39,548 nt of DNA from Saccoglossus kowalevskii. Taxonomy: Eukaryota; Hemichordata; Enteropneusta; Harrimaniidae. The position numbers and the translations under genes are program-made. The DNA is taken from the NCBI RefSeq assembly GCF_000003605.2, contig NW_003156736.1:60906-100453 (forward strand), read 5' to 3'. Positions 10,701 to 25,700 of the stretch are shown here, one piece after another. Under the pieces are notes generated by a model. The model ran no database searches. It had not been told where the DNA came from and saw nothing but the letters and a program-made list of their open reading frames with translations. Numbering within the stretch: position 1 is the stretch's first letter; every line of letters starts with the position of its first letter.

Positions 10701-13700
10701 GAGTCATCGGAACGAGTTTTTATTACTGTGGAATACTTTATTTCCGCTGGAATTAATTTTCGCTGAAAGGGCTTTTTGGGCGTTTTGTATGGAATTTATT
10801 TTCACTGATTTTTGATGAGTTTAATGTGAAATATAGAAAAAAAAGTATATTCGCTGGATTTTATTTTCACGGAATCATCCCTTCAGCGAAAATAGCGAAA
10901 ATAAATTCCAAGCGAAAATAAAGTATTCTACAGTATTTATAGTACTATATCTTCGCATGTAGATGGTGTAGCACGATAAGTAAGATATCGTTAGAAAGCT
11001 GAATATGTTGACTTTGAGCTCAGTTATTAGTCCCCGTTCGGACGCAGTCCGAAAACGGGGACTTATGTTTTGCCCTGTGTGTGTGCGTCTGTCCGTCCGT
11101 CCGTGATCACCTGTATCTCGAACATGCATGGACCGATTAAGTTCAAACTTCACTCATACATCACACATTATATGGGACATATGCACATGCATTTTTTTCA
11201 TGATCTGATTAACGATAGCCGAATAGCGGCCATTTTAAGGCCGAAAATGCATCAAAATTGCACATTTTCACCATTCCGGACCCGGATCTCAGTTATGCAT
11301 GAACGGATTTTGTTCAAATTTGGTACATACATTAAACATAATAGGACCTTGATGCACGTCATTTTTTTTTTTGGATCGGGTTCGAAATGGCCGACTGGCG
11401 GCCATTTTGTTTAAAGAATTCAGTTCTGGATCCGTATCTGAGACATGCTTGGATTGATCGAGTTCAAACTTNNNNNNNNNNNNNNNNNNNNNNNNNNNNN
11501 NNNNNNNNNNNNNNNNNNNNNNNNNNNNNNNNNNNNNNNNNNNNNNNNNNNNNNNNNNNNNNNNNNNNNNNNNNNNNNNNNNNNNNNNNNNNNNNNNNNN
11601 NNNNNNNNNNNNNNNNNNNNNNNNNNNNNNNNNNNNNNNNNNNNNNNNNNNNNNNNNNNNNNNNNNNNNNNNNNNNNNNNNNNNNNNNNNNNNNNNNNNN
11701 NNNNNNNNNNNNNNNNNNNNNNNNNNNNNNNNNNNNNNNNNNNNNNNNNNNNNNNNNNNNNNNNNNNNNNNNNNNNNNNNNNNNNNNNNNNNNNNNNNNN
11801 NNNNNNNNNNNNNNNNNNNNNNNNNNNNNNNNNNNNNNNNNNNNNNNNNNNNNNNNNNNNNNNNNNNNNNNNNNNNNNNNNNNNNNNNNNNNNNNNNNNN
11901 NNNNNNNNNNNNNNNNNNNNNNNNNNNNNNNNNNNNNNNNNNNNNNNNNNNNNNNNNNNNNNNNNNNNNNNNNNNNNNNNNNNNNNNNNNNNNNNNNNNN
12001 NNNNNNNNNNNNNNNNNNNNNNNNNNNNNNNNNNNNNNNNNNNNNNNNNNNNNNNNNNNNNNNNNNNNNNNNNNNNNNNNNNNNNNNNNNNNNNNNNNNN
12101 NNNNNNNNNNNNNNNNNNNNNNNNNNNNNNNNNNNNNNNNNNNNNNNNNNNNNNNNNNNNNNNNNNNNNNNNNNNNNNNNNNNNNNNNNNNNNNNNNNNN
12201 NNNNNNNNNNNNNNNNNNNNNNNNNNNNNNNNNNNNNNNNNNNNNATTCCGGACCCGTATCTCAGTTATGCATGGATGGATTTTGTTCAAATTTGGTACA
12301 TACATTAAACATAATAGGACCTTGATGCACGTCTTTTTTTTTTTTCGGATCAAGTTCGAAATGGCCGACTGGCGGCCATTTTGTTAAAGAATTCAGTTCT
12401 GGATCCGTATCCAAGACATGTCTGGATTGATCAAGTTCAAACTTCACACACACATGGTACATCATGTCACAAATAGATATGTGCATTTGTTTCATGATCT
12501 GCTTAACAATAGCGGAATGATGGCCATTTTAAGGCCGAAAATGCATCAAAATCACGTATTTTCACAATTCCAGAACCGGATCTCAGTCATGCATGGATGG
12601 ATTTTGTTCAGATTTAGCACAATGTGTTGTACATATGCAGGTGCATTTCGGTCATGATATGCTTTGAATGTATATGTCACTCAAATATGAACAGAACGAG
12701 GACGTGTCATTGACAATGACTTGTTTAATTAAAAATCGCTCTGCTTATAAAAAAATGCGACACTTCCGAATCTACGAGAGTAAAATGGTAGAATGATCTT
12801 TGTTTACTTGTACTCAAGATTTCGATTTTTTTTTACTAATGATCCATGATTTCACGCTATAGTGTACTTTTACTTTTAATTGATAAATATCATGAAGTTC
12901 ATATATCTCTTTTTTACTGATTTGACTATGATGTGTTCCACTTGTTTTGTCGATTGTTTTCTGTCATTTGTTTTGTGTTCTTGTACTTGTTAAATTCCCC
13001 TACACAACGTTTGTAAACAGATATGCCATATATTGTTTCCACTTTACAGAACATGCCCATTCCTCAATTGCAATATGCGTTTATATGTTTTTGCCATGAC
13101 ATATAGGTTAACATAATAGTGCGGTCAGAAAATTGATCATAAAACCAAACTTTTTAGAATTCATGATATCAAAAACTAAAATCACAAACCATCAGTACAA
13201 TGTGAATCAATGTTATGATATAGCATGTGTATATAAATTCGGCTTTGTGATAAAGAATCCTATTTTTTCATACACTTTCAATGTATTCGTATGACAGAAG
13301 ACATTGTTATATTATTATATTTTTATCTTTTTTATGAAAATGACTGTTTTGGTAACTCTAAAAACGTATATAACTTTATATTACTAATATTAGCCATACA
13401 TTAGAAATATTTCTGTCTCAAGCTCGTCACTCCAGAAACAAACACCGAGAAGTCAGAGCTAACGCAAACATTTTTTGAAGTTTACAACATACTCAACAAG
13501 AATTTGAGATTAAGAAATTCAGACTCAAGAAAATAAATATGTACCATGCACGGTAAACAAATCACCGTGTATGTTAACCCATAGATGAGGACGAATAAAA
13601 CAAAATACAGTGAAACCCTCAACTTGACCTGAAAACACCACAATACGATTAGTAAGCAATACTGGTCTCTTTGGTAAAAGCTTCGGATTAAATTCAGCAA

Positions 13701-16700
13701 AAAGACAGCCAAACACTGAAAGATTCAGAGACTGCTCGATAAACATATCATGTTACGCCAACGCTATCATTAGACAGAAAGTGGCTCGTCATACACGCCA
13801 GTGCAAAAGTCAAAATTGCAACGCCCGCTGAGTGTAGCACTGATATTTCGTGCCGTTGGTGGCGCTACTCAAATCTAATAATCATGCCCAATAACGGTCA
13901 AAATGCTGGGCTGTGTTCCGGCTGCTCTAATAGAAGCCGCATCCTATCTGTTGCATTGTATCATTTTAATAAAAGTCGCGGCTTCTAATAAATACAGATT
14001 TTACAGTACTCAGATATGACAAATTTTCAAGATGACATTTGTTCTATAAAATTAAGCTTTCATTTGTTGCAATAATGCTAGCCCCATCATTTTTTGGAGT
14101 TAGCATCATTGAGTGGTTTTAATCACATGGCAGGGCTTGAATTCATGAAGACATCAAAAGCACTTCACTAAACACCCAAGGAGTATGCCTTGGTTCCCTT
14201 CGAATGCAAAAGCAGTTATATCAAACTTGCCTTAAAACTAGGTATTCTGTAAGAACTCAGAAGTTCCATGTTCAATATTTACCATAAATAGTGACAGTTC
14301 ACACTAAACATGAAAACAGTGAGTGATACACGTCCTGAACAAAATTGTGAAATTAACAATAAAAAGGCAATCTGAAAATGCAATATTTTCAATTCAATTG
14401 TCTTTACAGCAAGTCTCAGAAGTATTGGGGCAGCCAATTTGCAAACTCGCTAGCAAATTGGCTAACTGCTTTGGTTTTGACTAAACGATTGGCTTTCGAA
14501 TCTCGCTGGTGCCGTCTTGCGGTCACGCCCACTTAAGACCAATCTATGTAACAGTAGGGAACGATCCTCACACTTTAGGAGCTAATCAGCGACGGCCCTA
14601 CAGCCTGAGTTGGATTGCGATTTCGCTTTGAAATATACCAGGGAAAGTGTTCTATGCTCTTCGTGTCCACACAAAAACGACAAATGAGGTCGATTTTTTC
14701 AGCGGTTGGCTTAATGTTACCCCAACGGATCGTTTGAGTATGAAAGTTTATTATTTTCTCCCTGATTTGGAGGAAACTGTTTCTCAACTTGTCTATTTAG
14801 TTTCACGCAGTGTTCAAGATGGTTACCCTCATATAATAAATATCGGTGGATTAATCGCATTTATAATATTACGCCAGCTGACTGTGGCCATTTTCGGGCT
14901 CAAATCATTCAGGGGAATCCAGACATGTACAAGCCTGAGGATGCGTAAAAAACATTCTATGTCCCCTAATGTAATATAGACTCGCCACGAGTGGACGCGA
15001 TCACAAACCGGCGCCAGCGAGATTCAAAAGTCAACCGTTTCGTCAAAACCCAAGCAGTTAGCCAATTCGCTAGCGAGTTTGCAAATTGGCTGCCCCAATA
15101 CTTCTGAGACTTGCTGTAATATTGGCTTTGTAATAATTTCAAATCAATATATACACTTGACAATGTTTCTTTTCACACAGATTCAAGTGTTGGTAGTTCA
15201 GAGAGACACTATGATGCGTTGGGTTTTAGTACTGGAGGTCTGGTATTCTCTCTCATTATACTTGTACACATTGCAAAACTCAGGTAAAAATTGTTGAAGT
15301 TATGAAAGTATAATTCAGAAAAATTTAATGTGTAAGAAACACATCTATACTAAGGAGACACATGCAAGCCAAACATGTTTCTTGTGCCTGTATCAGAAGT
15401 ATAGAAAGCACAAATTGTTATTACTTTGATTTTAATACATTGACAACCACATCTATTTTATCCCTGACATTATCATGTGTTTTTGTTGATGTGTTAACTG
15501 TTTTGCTTGGACACTTATTTAAAGTATTTCTTATAGGTGGAGCAATGTGGTGGGGCTAATATTCTGATTAAAATTTGATGTTGGTATAGGCTTCAATATT
15601 TCGATTGCAGCAAGATATGATGAATGAAAACTTTAAAAACAACAAATACATTCCCAAAATAGACATAGATGAACAAAAATAAGAATAAATTAATATGGAA
15701 ATGAATTAAAAGTCTAGATCAGATTTAAATCTGATTGGTGTGCAGATGAGTTTTTATATAGTGTTGTGTTGGTTTTGGACATGATGTAAGAATCATAATT
15801 TCTTTATTCTCAAGCACAGACTCCAGTATTATATTCAGGTTGTAAGACATAAAATCATTTATATGATGTAAATTTGTGATGCGTGATGACAATTTATTGA
15901 TGTAGGTTATTTAATAAAAATGGTTACATTTAGTTAAATATTTGTCGACCACCTGTTGATTCAGAGAAAGTATTGTCCCTGTGTATTCACCAGTTCTATA
16001 ATTGGCTCCCACTACGTGTAGTGACAAAGTGCTTCCATGTCGTAATAGTGTAAGGTATGCTATTCAAAGCATTGATATTATTTTCATCCATCAATAAGTC
16101 ATTTTTAGCATTTACTATATTCTAAATAAGGAAAAACTAAATTGCTTCTACATACGTCATTTTAAAATCACTGAAACAAAAAGTCCCTACATTCTGAATC
16201 ACAATCTATTAAACACAATGACTAGCTGCAGCAGGAGATATGTAAAAAGTACCTTGTCAGGGCTAGTGAGTTTTCAATTCCAATTCACCTTTCCACGGAT
16301 CTCTGCACGCATCATTCAAATTGCATTCTGATCTGTAGATTGACAGCAGCTCATCTCAAAACTCTGACAAGCAACATGTTGTTCTTATCAGTCGCTAGTG
16401 AATAATTCAATTTGGAAATGTATTTACTTAATATGTTTGTTTTTAATTAAATGCACTGCAAGAAAGTGTCGTTTGGCATTTGGCAAGCCGTTTGGCGTTT
16501 GGCAAGTCAAAAACACTAAATTTTATAGAACAGTGTGAAGAACACTGCACTTTGTCGTACTAGAAACAGTATTCTAATGTTCGATTGTGAAAATGTGAAT
16601 AGAAGTTGAGTGCGAGAGAATCATGTGACTTGTGAGAGAGAACCATTTGACTTGTTTTTGGCTTATTAGTATTTGATTCTCTTGCATCATCACGTTCATT

Positions 16701-19700
16701 GCTCCAAATACCATAATTACATAGATCAGGGGAGCAGTGAATGTGATTGGTAGGAGAAAATGAAACACTTCTGTATTTGATGGACATTATATTCATTAGC
16801 AGTCTGAGGTATAATCAGTCATGTGAAGACAAAATACTGGATTACGACATAAAGCTTTAAACAAAAGTTGTGAATCATGCTCCCAGGATTACCAAAATTT
16901 GAAATAACTGAATTCTAGTTTTATTTATTATAGTGCTGAAACGAAACGGTCATTAGCGATTGATGGAACATTTGAACTCACATTGTTACAACTTTGGGAG
17001 TCATATGGACCACAAGCTGCTGTAGGAAGGTAAGAAAGAAAACATACTGTGGAATATTTTATTTTCGCTGGAATTAATTTTCGCTGAAAAGGCTTTTTGG
17101 GCGTTTTACTTGGAATTTATTTTCACTGATTTTTGATGAGTTTAATGTGAAATATAGGAAAAAAAGTATATTCGCTGGATTTTATTTTCACGTAATCATC
17201 CCTTCAGCGAAAATAGCGAAAATAAAGTATTTTACAGTACTCATTGGGCTACTTCAACATAATGAACAAATTTGTTTTTTAGGATTACCTCGAAATTGAG
17301 TTTGTGCTGTTTTCCCAACTTCACCATCTCTTCTATTGGCGTTCCACAGCAGGTCACACAGAGCCTATAGAAATACATGGTACAGAGGTGCATGTCCAAA
17401 CAACATAGCTCTCTCCTGGGAATAGAATTATTATACATCTGATACCGAAAACAATAAAATTTGTCCATCTGTGAAACGCGGATGTTACGAATAAGTGTTT
17501 ATAAGTGTTTGTATTTCTTATTTGGCAAATGTGTGTCACATACAAACACTTTATTATTTTTTACATAGGGACACTGAAGCATTATTGCCAGTGATGGAAA
17601 TAGGATTCCATCACGTTTTTTGTTGCCATTTTGGATCGTTATCTCTCATTAAAATATTACTACAAGCAGGAAAAAGATAATAATAAGGTTATCACAAGAA
17701 TACCGCAATGTATGCGCTTGTTTGGGATCCCATTAACCTCTGACATGAGTCCATCTATTCGATCACCGTACTGCCTTCGTGCATATTTCTGTAATAGCCT
17801 CGTAGATTTTAAACACTGTTTAATGTTGGTATTCTTTTAAAAACAACTTTTAGGATAAATTCAGCCGTAATGAATGCCATCGCTGATCTCCATAGCGGTT
17901 TATATGACAAGATGTTTCTGAGTGATATGAAACACTCTGGTTTATCATTACCACCCATAGCAACTCTCAGAGATAAAGTGAAGCGTCATTGTTCAAATCA
18001 ACTATGCAAGAAATTTGAAAGTAAAGTAAGTCAACTGTTTTATTACCTAAACTAATAACGACAGTGAAAGCTTTTCAAGGGGTTGGAGTGAAATACGGTA
18101 AAAACTGGAAATTCAAACTGACAGTTCCTGAGACCTCGAAATTTGTTTATACTCGGCACTCGATAAAAGCTGCACTCTGAAATGTTTTAGGTCTGTTGGT
18201 TATTTGATGGTATGCATATGTTCAAATTGCAGGAAATACATGTCACCACCATATTGTTCTGAACTCCAAAACAGAAACATTGCCAGCTAAGTTGCTGATT
18301 GGTTTCTATGCGCGCCTGGAAATTGTGACATGATTAGAAAATGTTGGGTCAAACCAACCTCCAAAGGAGGGGTCAAACCCAACCTCCAAAAGAGATGTCG
18401 AACCAACCTCCAAAAGAGATGTCGAACTAATTGTGGGGGGCTTGGACACGTTGAATATAAATAGAAGATCACAAGACAATCGCCTTTCAATTTATTTTAT
18501 TCAATAGTATAAATTTGTTTACAATAAATGGCAAAGTTATCTAAACAAAAAGTATATACTGACACTGTATGAAATGTCAGGACCCAGTCTATGGTGTGTC
18601 TGGTGCTTGTCATGACACTTGTAAATGAGCACATTTAGTCTAATGACACACTCTTGTAAAAGTGGTTTCAATTAACCAGCTCTAATCATGTAACGATCTT
18701 GTGAGTGCCTAAATGAACCAGCTAGCAACTTAGCAACTTTTGAATCGTATTCTGACACATGTTGATTCACAACGGTTCGCTCTTGTTCCAAGTTACGATG
18801 AGCTGCTGGAAATCGGGCATTTCAATGTTAAGGTATATTGCTGAAGGCAGCTATGCACTTTCCTTGAATCTGCTATTAAATCAGTGTTCAATCCCAGCAG
18901 AGTTTATCTCCTTGTGAAAACTTTGCCTGATCTACATGAACTGTCTTCACCAGGGCTCCCAAAGTGTCTTGATTTTTTGTAAAAAAATATGAATCTTCTC
19001 TAAAACTAAAACTTCTTGATGACAACAACAAACTCTTCATTGAACTTTACAAAAAATAACACAGTGAAAATTGGAAATTAGTCACAAAATAATACTAAAA
19101 AAATAATATTATTTCTGATTGTGTTAAAGGTTCAAGAATTTAAAGTCTGTTCTGATTGTCGCTTGGTATGCTATTGTAGTAATGCTTGTCAGAAGCTTGA
19201 CTGGAAGAAGGGTGGACACAAACAGAGATGTAAATTGCTGAGAATTGGTTTATCTGGATCACCTAAATCATCAGAATATGTTGGCAGGGCAAGAGAACCC
19301 AGTGACTTGAGTGATGAGAGAGAAAATGTTAGACCAGAGATGAAGAAATCTAAAGATTATAAGAAAGGTAATATGTTGGCTTTATTTTCATGTGAAAAGT
19401 TAGTTTCCCAACAATAATAAAAATAACTTAGTTTGCGTAATTATTATAAAAGCAATACATAGCAAAGTTAAAATATTTAGAGCCCGTGCAATACAGTAAT
19501 ATATTTGGTTATTAGAAAAGTAGCACACTAAGTAAACGATGTTGAAATATTCAAAGCCAATACAGAGTTGGATACAGGTTGTGTTATTACAGTACCGCCG
19601 GATATAATAACAATTTTACAAAATCAACGCGCGGACCTAGAAAGAAAAGGGTTGCTAAGGTAACGCGCCAGTTCAGTGCGTGACTTGGAGTAAAACTTCG

Positions 19701-22700
19701 GTCAACACACTTGATGTCAGCATCGCAGCGTACGAAGTTTCGCAACGTACTTGAAGTTCAATTGTGCCCCAAAATGATGTCGACGATCACTCAATTGTCG
19801 CAGCGCATGTTGTACCAAGTCCATGATACACCCTGTTTCGACTTTGGCTTGTTTTTCCTTCTTAGTGCATGTTCTTGTTCACATAAATCCGACCTCTCAC
19901 CAATGTATTAAAACGCTTTGAATTTATACTTATGCGTGATTATATTTGGTCTACACGAAACATTAATCTTTCTAAACATTTTCTGAGACCATGCATGATA
20001 TATATTCACAAAATAATGCGATCATATTGTATATTATGTTGATCTCTATGTCTTTCTGGATCGTTTTGTGATTTTATTCCAAGGCTCAGGCAAATAAATA
20101 AATAAAATAAGCTTTTGGCTCAGCCAAATTGGTTTAATTTTTTATTAGAACTTTGTGATCCTTTTAATTTCCCAGTTCTTTGTGTTCATTAACGGTCTTG
20201 ACAATAAGTGTGAATTGCTGTGCGAGCCCACCGCGGACGACCGCGGTCAGCCGGTGTCATGGAATCTATGCATAAATTTGCATAAAATGCGGTCGACCGA
20301 CGAGCACCCACCACCACCGTGGTAATGACTGCGGTGCACCTCCCCTAAAGAGGAAAATTGCGAATTTTTGGTAAAGTACAGTATGATCTTAATGTTACAC
20401 TCCAGACTGTGCACACAAAAAAGATTTAAATAAACAATAAGCTTCAATGTCGTACTTCCTTGAATCGGTATAATTCTGTTGTCTGGACTTGAGAACAGTT
20501 GCGACCATAGAGGACGCTGTAATCCTAATGATAATAATTATAAAAATATAACATGCAAAGACACATCAAATACATTGACCAAAAGCCCCGGGAAGTGTGA
20601 CATGTCGTTTATTCGTTATTTGACACTGTCATCAATGAGCACATAGTAAATCACACAATGCAATAATAATTCCTATAGCAGCTGATATGTCTCAGATATT
20701 CAATGCTATTTGTCTCTATAGCAACAGTCAAATGAAGTATATATCCACTGAACAATATAGGAACAACGGAGAACATGAAATGAAATAGTTCAGGACTAGT
20801 TCCGTCACTAACAACTCGTAATAAAGTGGACACACGGTAAAACTGACTTCACCTAGTTTGCTTAGTTACCGTATCCAAGATCACTCAGTGTCACTGACCT
20901 CTACAGGACTAAATGATCTACTGCATAAAAATACAACACAGTTCACAGTATTCATGTAAAATTGTATAAAAGCAAATACGGAATAAATCTGGGTAAAATG
21001 TATAACTGAAAGAATAACTATTTATCAGTATACTAGGTCAATCGAACGCAGACACTCCAATTATAATGGCGCGGGGAATTGTCTGTTTTGTGGAATTCAA
21101 AAATAGCCAACCAACTAAATTGCAATACAATTCCTGATGCAACGTTATAAATTCACACTCATGCTAAACTCATCCAATGTGATAGTGTAACACAGGGGGA
21201 AAATCATATGATTCAATACACTAAATAACCCACGCTCGTCGGTTGCGATTGTTTACAGTTATCGTTGAATTCAAACTACATGGAGCGGGAACACATGATC
21301 GCAGTTACAGTTAGTTTGTACAAACCTCCAGCAAATCTTCTACATTGGTCAGCGATGAGCCACAGTTCCAGGAATACAATCGTCACAATTTCTCTAAAAC
21401 GCTGGTCGGTTACGGCAACACGATGGTTAGCAGTTCGTCTCGGCAAATGAAAAACTTGAAACTGGGCAACGATTTCCATGGAAGGCGGTAGAAAGTTCAT
21501 CAGCGACTCTCACCTCCGGGTGTGCTTCAGCTGTTCAATCAGGTTTCTTACAGTCGCTCTGGTGTTCAGCGCTTCCTGCAATACGGTCTGGCACTGATTT
21601 GATAGTTAATTCAGGCAGAAATTGAGATGTTTCTTGAACGCCCGGGTGAGAAAGTTTCTACCAAAGGCGGTCTCGTGGCTTCCAATAAATTGGGCGTGAA
21701 AACAAGAACATAATAAAAATGTTGTTTTGACAAAAAGCATAGTATAATGAAAATACTAGTATCATTTCACCCAGAATGTATGTGTATGCACACTATAATT
21801 TGAATTGCAAGTGCACATCATTATCATTAATTCAAGACTATGATAAAATATCAAATAAACTATTTTGAAATACCATATCCATATTTCTCTCACTGCTGTA
21901 ACATATATAAATTGTATTCATACATGGACATTATTCATGAACTAAAAGCAAACCCCAAAATTAATAGCCAATACTAAAACAAAAAAACTAAGAAGCCATT
22001 CCAGTTGTAGCTTTTATATACATTGTATAATGCAAAACAATATTTTAGACACAGAAATTCAGCATGGCTGTGTATGTCAAAAGATAGCAAAAATAAAAAC
22101 AAGAGTTTGTTCATCATTGAACTAAATTTTTGTTTGTTTTACAATTTATCTTTAATATTGTTTTTGTTTCTTTTTTTGGCAGAATTTGAAGCTAATGAAA
22201 GCATCCCTAGATTGGCATTAGCTGATATCACCGCCAAGCAACAAAATCCTATGGGTGAGACAAAAATTGTAGCTACTAAACCAGCAGTGAAGTCAGTTGT
22301 ACAAGCAGTTCCCAAATTGTCCAATACGGCACAGTCCTTATTAGATACTTTAGAAACCATGGATGTGGACGATGTCAATAGTACTACGGAAAATACTGAG
22401 GAAAATACAAAAGAGAATTTGATGGATGCTGACGACATTTGTAGTTTTGATGATTCAAATAATGAAGATCTTCTAGCAGTTGACCCTGCTGTGTTGTGTG
22501 TTATTTCAGCTAATGACATGGCACCATCTTACTTCAAAAACGAAGCAAAATCACTGTTTAACCCACAACTTTTTGGTGAACATGTCTTGAAAAATATGCA
22601 CCATATAGATGCAGCTTCTGAGAATGGAAAAATTTCAAACATCGACAAGGTAGAGCTTGTCAGTGGTGATGTCAGTGGTGACTGTCATCTTTTGTCACCT

Positions 22701-25700
22701 ATTCCCGAGGAAGATTGCGACTCTTCTATCAGTGAATCCCAAGCTTCTGATTTGTTAGACTCTGATGATGAGGGGATGCCAGACGTTTCTACTCGGATGT
22801 CATCTTTGAGACTTGAGACTTCACACAGAGATGCCAGTACAGCATCTCAGTGGTCTGTGGAATCAACTTATGGGAGTGATATCGACCAAATCAGCTTGAA
22901 TCTTACGTCCAATGAAAGCAACAAAAACAAGGAAGAGGTTTTATTAGATGCAGGAAGCGAAAACTGCAAAACCAAACTGACGGATGAAACAAAAGGATGC
23001 GATATGCAATGTAAAGTTCCATTTGAGCCTAGAAAATTGTGGAATGAGATTTTTGAAGGGAATGAGAACAAATGCACTATGGAGTTCAAAAAAAGCAATG
23101 AGGTACCCCTTTCAACTTATGAAGAAAGTGACTTAGCTAAACTAATCAAGCTTGTCGAAAGCATAAATGCTGATCAGGAATCTTATGAGAAACAAGCAGC
23201 CGAGCATCACTGTAGTACAGATACTGAAATTGAAGGTACTTATCACGATAAAACCGAAGAGTCTTCATCTTATAGTAATAACACTGGCAGGTATAACCTA
23301 TCACTTCGAGCTCAGACATTTCATGAATCCAGGCCACGTCCAAACATGAAAACTGTATATGATCTAGAAGATGAAGAAAACATGGATGAAATTTCCTGGC
23401 AAGAGCCTGTTGATGACAGATTTATGCAAGAATCGGCCCAGTATGATTCAGGAAGCAATGATGATGTCAGTTCATTGTCACCTACACCTGTTGTTATTGG
23501 CGTAGCAGATTCATCTTTCATGTCTGATGAGTATTATAGTCCTCAAAATGGTGAATCAAAAAGTACAGAAACGTTTTATGACTTTAGTCTGTTGGAAGAC
23601 TCTATTGGGGCAGCGGCCAATTTAGAATATGCTTATGACTCATTCGAAAGTGACAGTGACGAGGATGATCAGAATGTGCTATTTTATGATATTGATCAAG
23701 ACTCTGGAATATCGCAGGAGGTCTCCTTAGGTCAAGGTGTGCCAGATTTGATGGGGAGTGGTGATAATGAAATCACTGATAGCTTTCGGAGAAATTATCA
23801 CATACTAGACAATGATAGTTCTTTAGAAGCAGCAGGAAATGAAAGTGTTCAGCAGATGGATATTTCAGATTGCAGCGATTTAAATGCTCTAATTGACATT
23901 TCAGCCAGGGAACAAGAATCAACTGAAAACAATGATAATGAAAATAAATCACACTCTGATGAAAACACAAGTGGATCAGAGAAGAGCAATGACGATTTGA
24001 GATTACTTGATTATAATTACGGAGAAGACGTCCTACAGGAAAGCTACGAAGGAGGAAATGAAGTTACAGATGATAAGGAAGAATCCCAAGATATCCCAAT
24101 CTCGGAGATAGATAGCTTCTTGGATGTAAATGCTCCAGATCTTGATGCAGAATTTCTTGTTGGTAGCTACGAAATGACAGGTTCAAGTGACGAAGATGTT
24201 GGATATCCGTATATCAACAGTGCTGATCTACTTTCCTTGAGCGGTGATGAATCATCATTATCAGAGTGGTCTCTTGATCTTTCAATCAATAATTATGAAG
24301 ATGGGGATGATCTTGAAGAAGAAACTAAATCACTGACTGAAGATTTACAAAATGTCTTGCTTGATACTGCCGATGCTGATTATCATCCTGAGCACACATG
24401 TGAGAATCAAGAATCAAACCACAGTGATCTTGGTGAGGGAGATAGTGTTGTTATTATACCTCAAGAAGATGCCAATGAAGCATGTACCAATACGGTTACG
24501 GACGGTCAGAGCATGCAACGTGATGCAGAATCACCTGAGGATGCTTACACATCCTGTCTTGAAACTGCCTGCTTCATTGATGGAGATCTAGAGCAACCAA
24601 CTAATCAGGCGGTGGATCAATTACAAAGATTGCGACCAGCATTTGATGATCTGCATGATGGTGAGGCTGGTGACGCTGGTGAATGTGATCATACTGATCA
24701 GCAGCCGACAAGCAGTTCTTCTGAGGCTACTAGCGTATTGAAGAAGAATGGAGAAAAATCCCAAAGTGGAAGCAGAAAAAAAGGTATGAAACTATGTTTG
24801 AGTGATTGAGAGTAATAATAGTAATGGATAATATATAATTTTTATTGTTTTAATCCTTAATCGCTTCTAATAAAGCAAATACACAAATCAGGTTAACAAT
24901 AAATTACTTATTGTATTTGTGATACTGTAAAAGGGTTAATTATTCACTGGGTTTTAATTTTGCTTATTTCGCTGACTGGAAAATGCGCTAAACCCAGTGA
25001 ATATGTAAAATTTAGCATAGAGCACATTATCTAAATGATAAAACCGTGAATTTAAAACCCACTGAATATGCCTGAAATGGTAAATCAGCGAAATTTACAC
25101 CCAGTGAAAATTAGTCATTTTACAGTAGTTGAATTCACATAACGTATCATATTTTCTCTATATTACCGATAATAGCGCATGATTGTGAGTAAATTTTTTG
25201 TCAGAGATTAGCTTCTTATAAAGGACATACAGTGTTGTATTTGCTGTATTAGTATATGTGCTCACATAAATAACACAGGTGTGTCTATGGTAAAAAATAA
25301 GTCATATCTTTATGATCAGGTATTCAATACATGCAAATGTTGATTTTATACATACACGCCTTCTATTGGAGATACATGCTTCTAAAAAAGCAAACACAGT
25401 ATATGGGTTTACTCATCGTGTAAAAAAGTTAAAGAAATTTTTATACAGGGGTTTAACATTTCAAACTTGTAACACAGTAAAAGATTATAAATATTATGAA
25501 TGTCTATTCGATTTGGTGGCAATAACATGACTTCCAAACATTTGGGGTCATCACAATACTACCGGTAAATTATCAAAAATTACTAGGTAATGTTTTTAAA
25601 TGTGAATGTATATTTCATTTCCCAATATCAAATGCTTTTTGCAGGACTTCAACTTCTCAGAGATATCTATGGCAGTTGCATTGATGCTCAATTTGTTTGC

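Noticed and set aside
11289-12353. Long open frames across the gap on both strands
   Set aside because: Most codons are N; the readable ends are satellite repeat.
14647-14979. 110-codon plus-strand open frame inside the Tc1-like element
   Set aside because: It does not resemble a transposase (no DDE pattern or paired-type helix-turn-helix).
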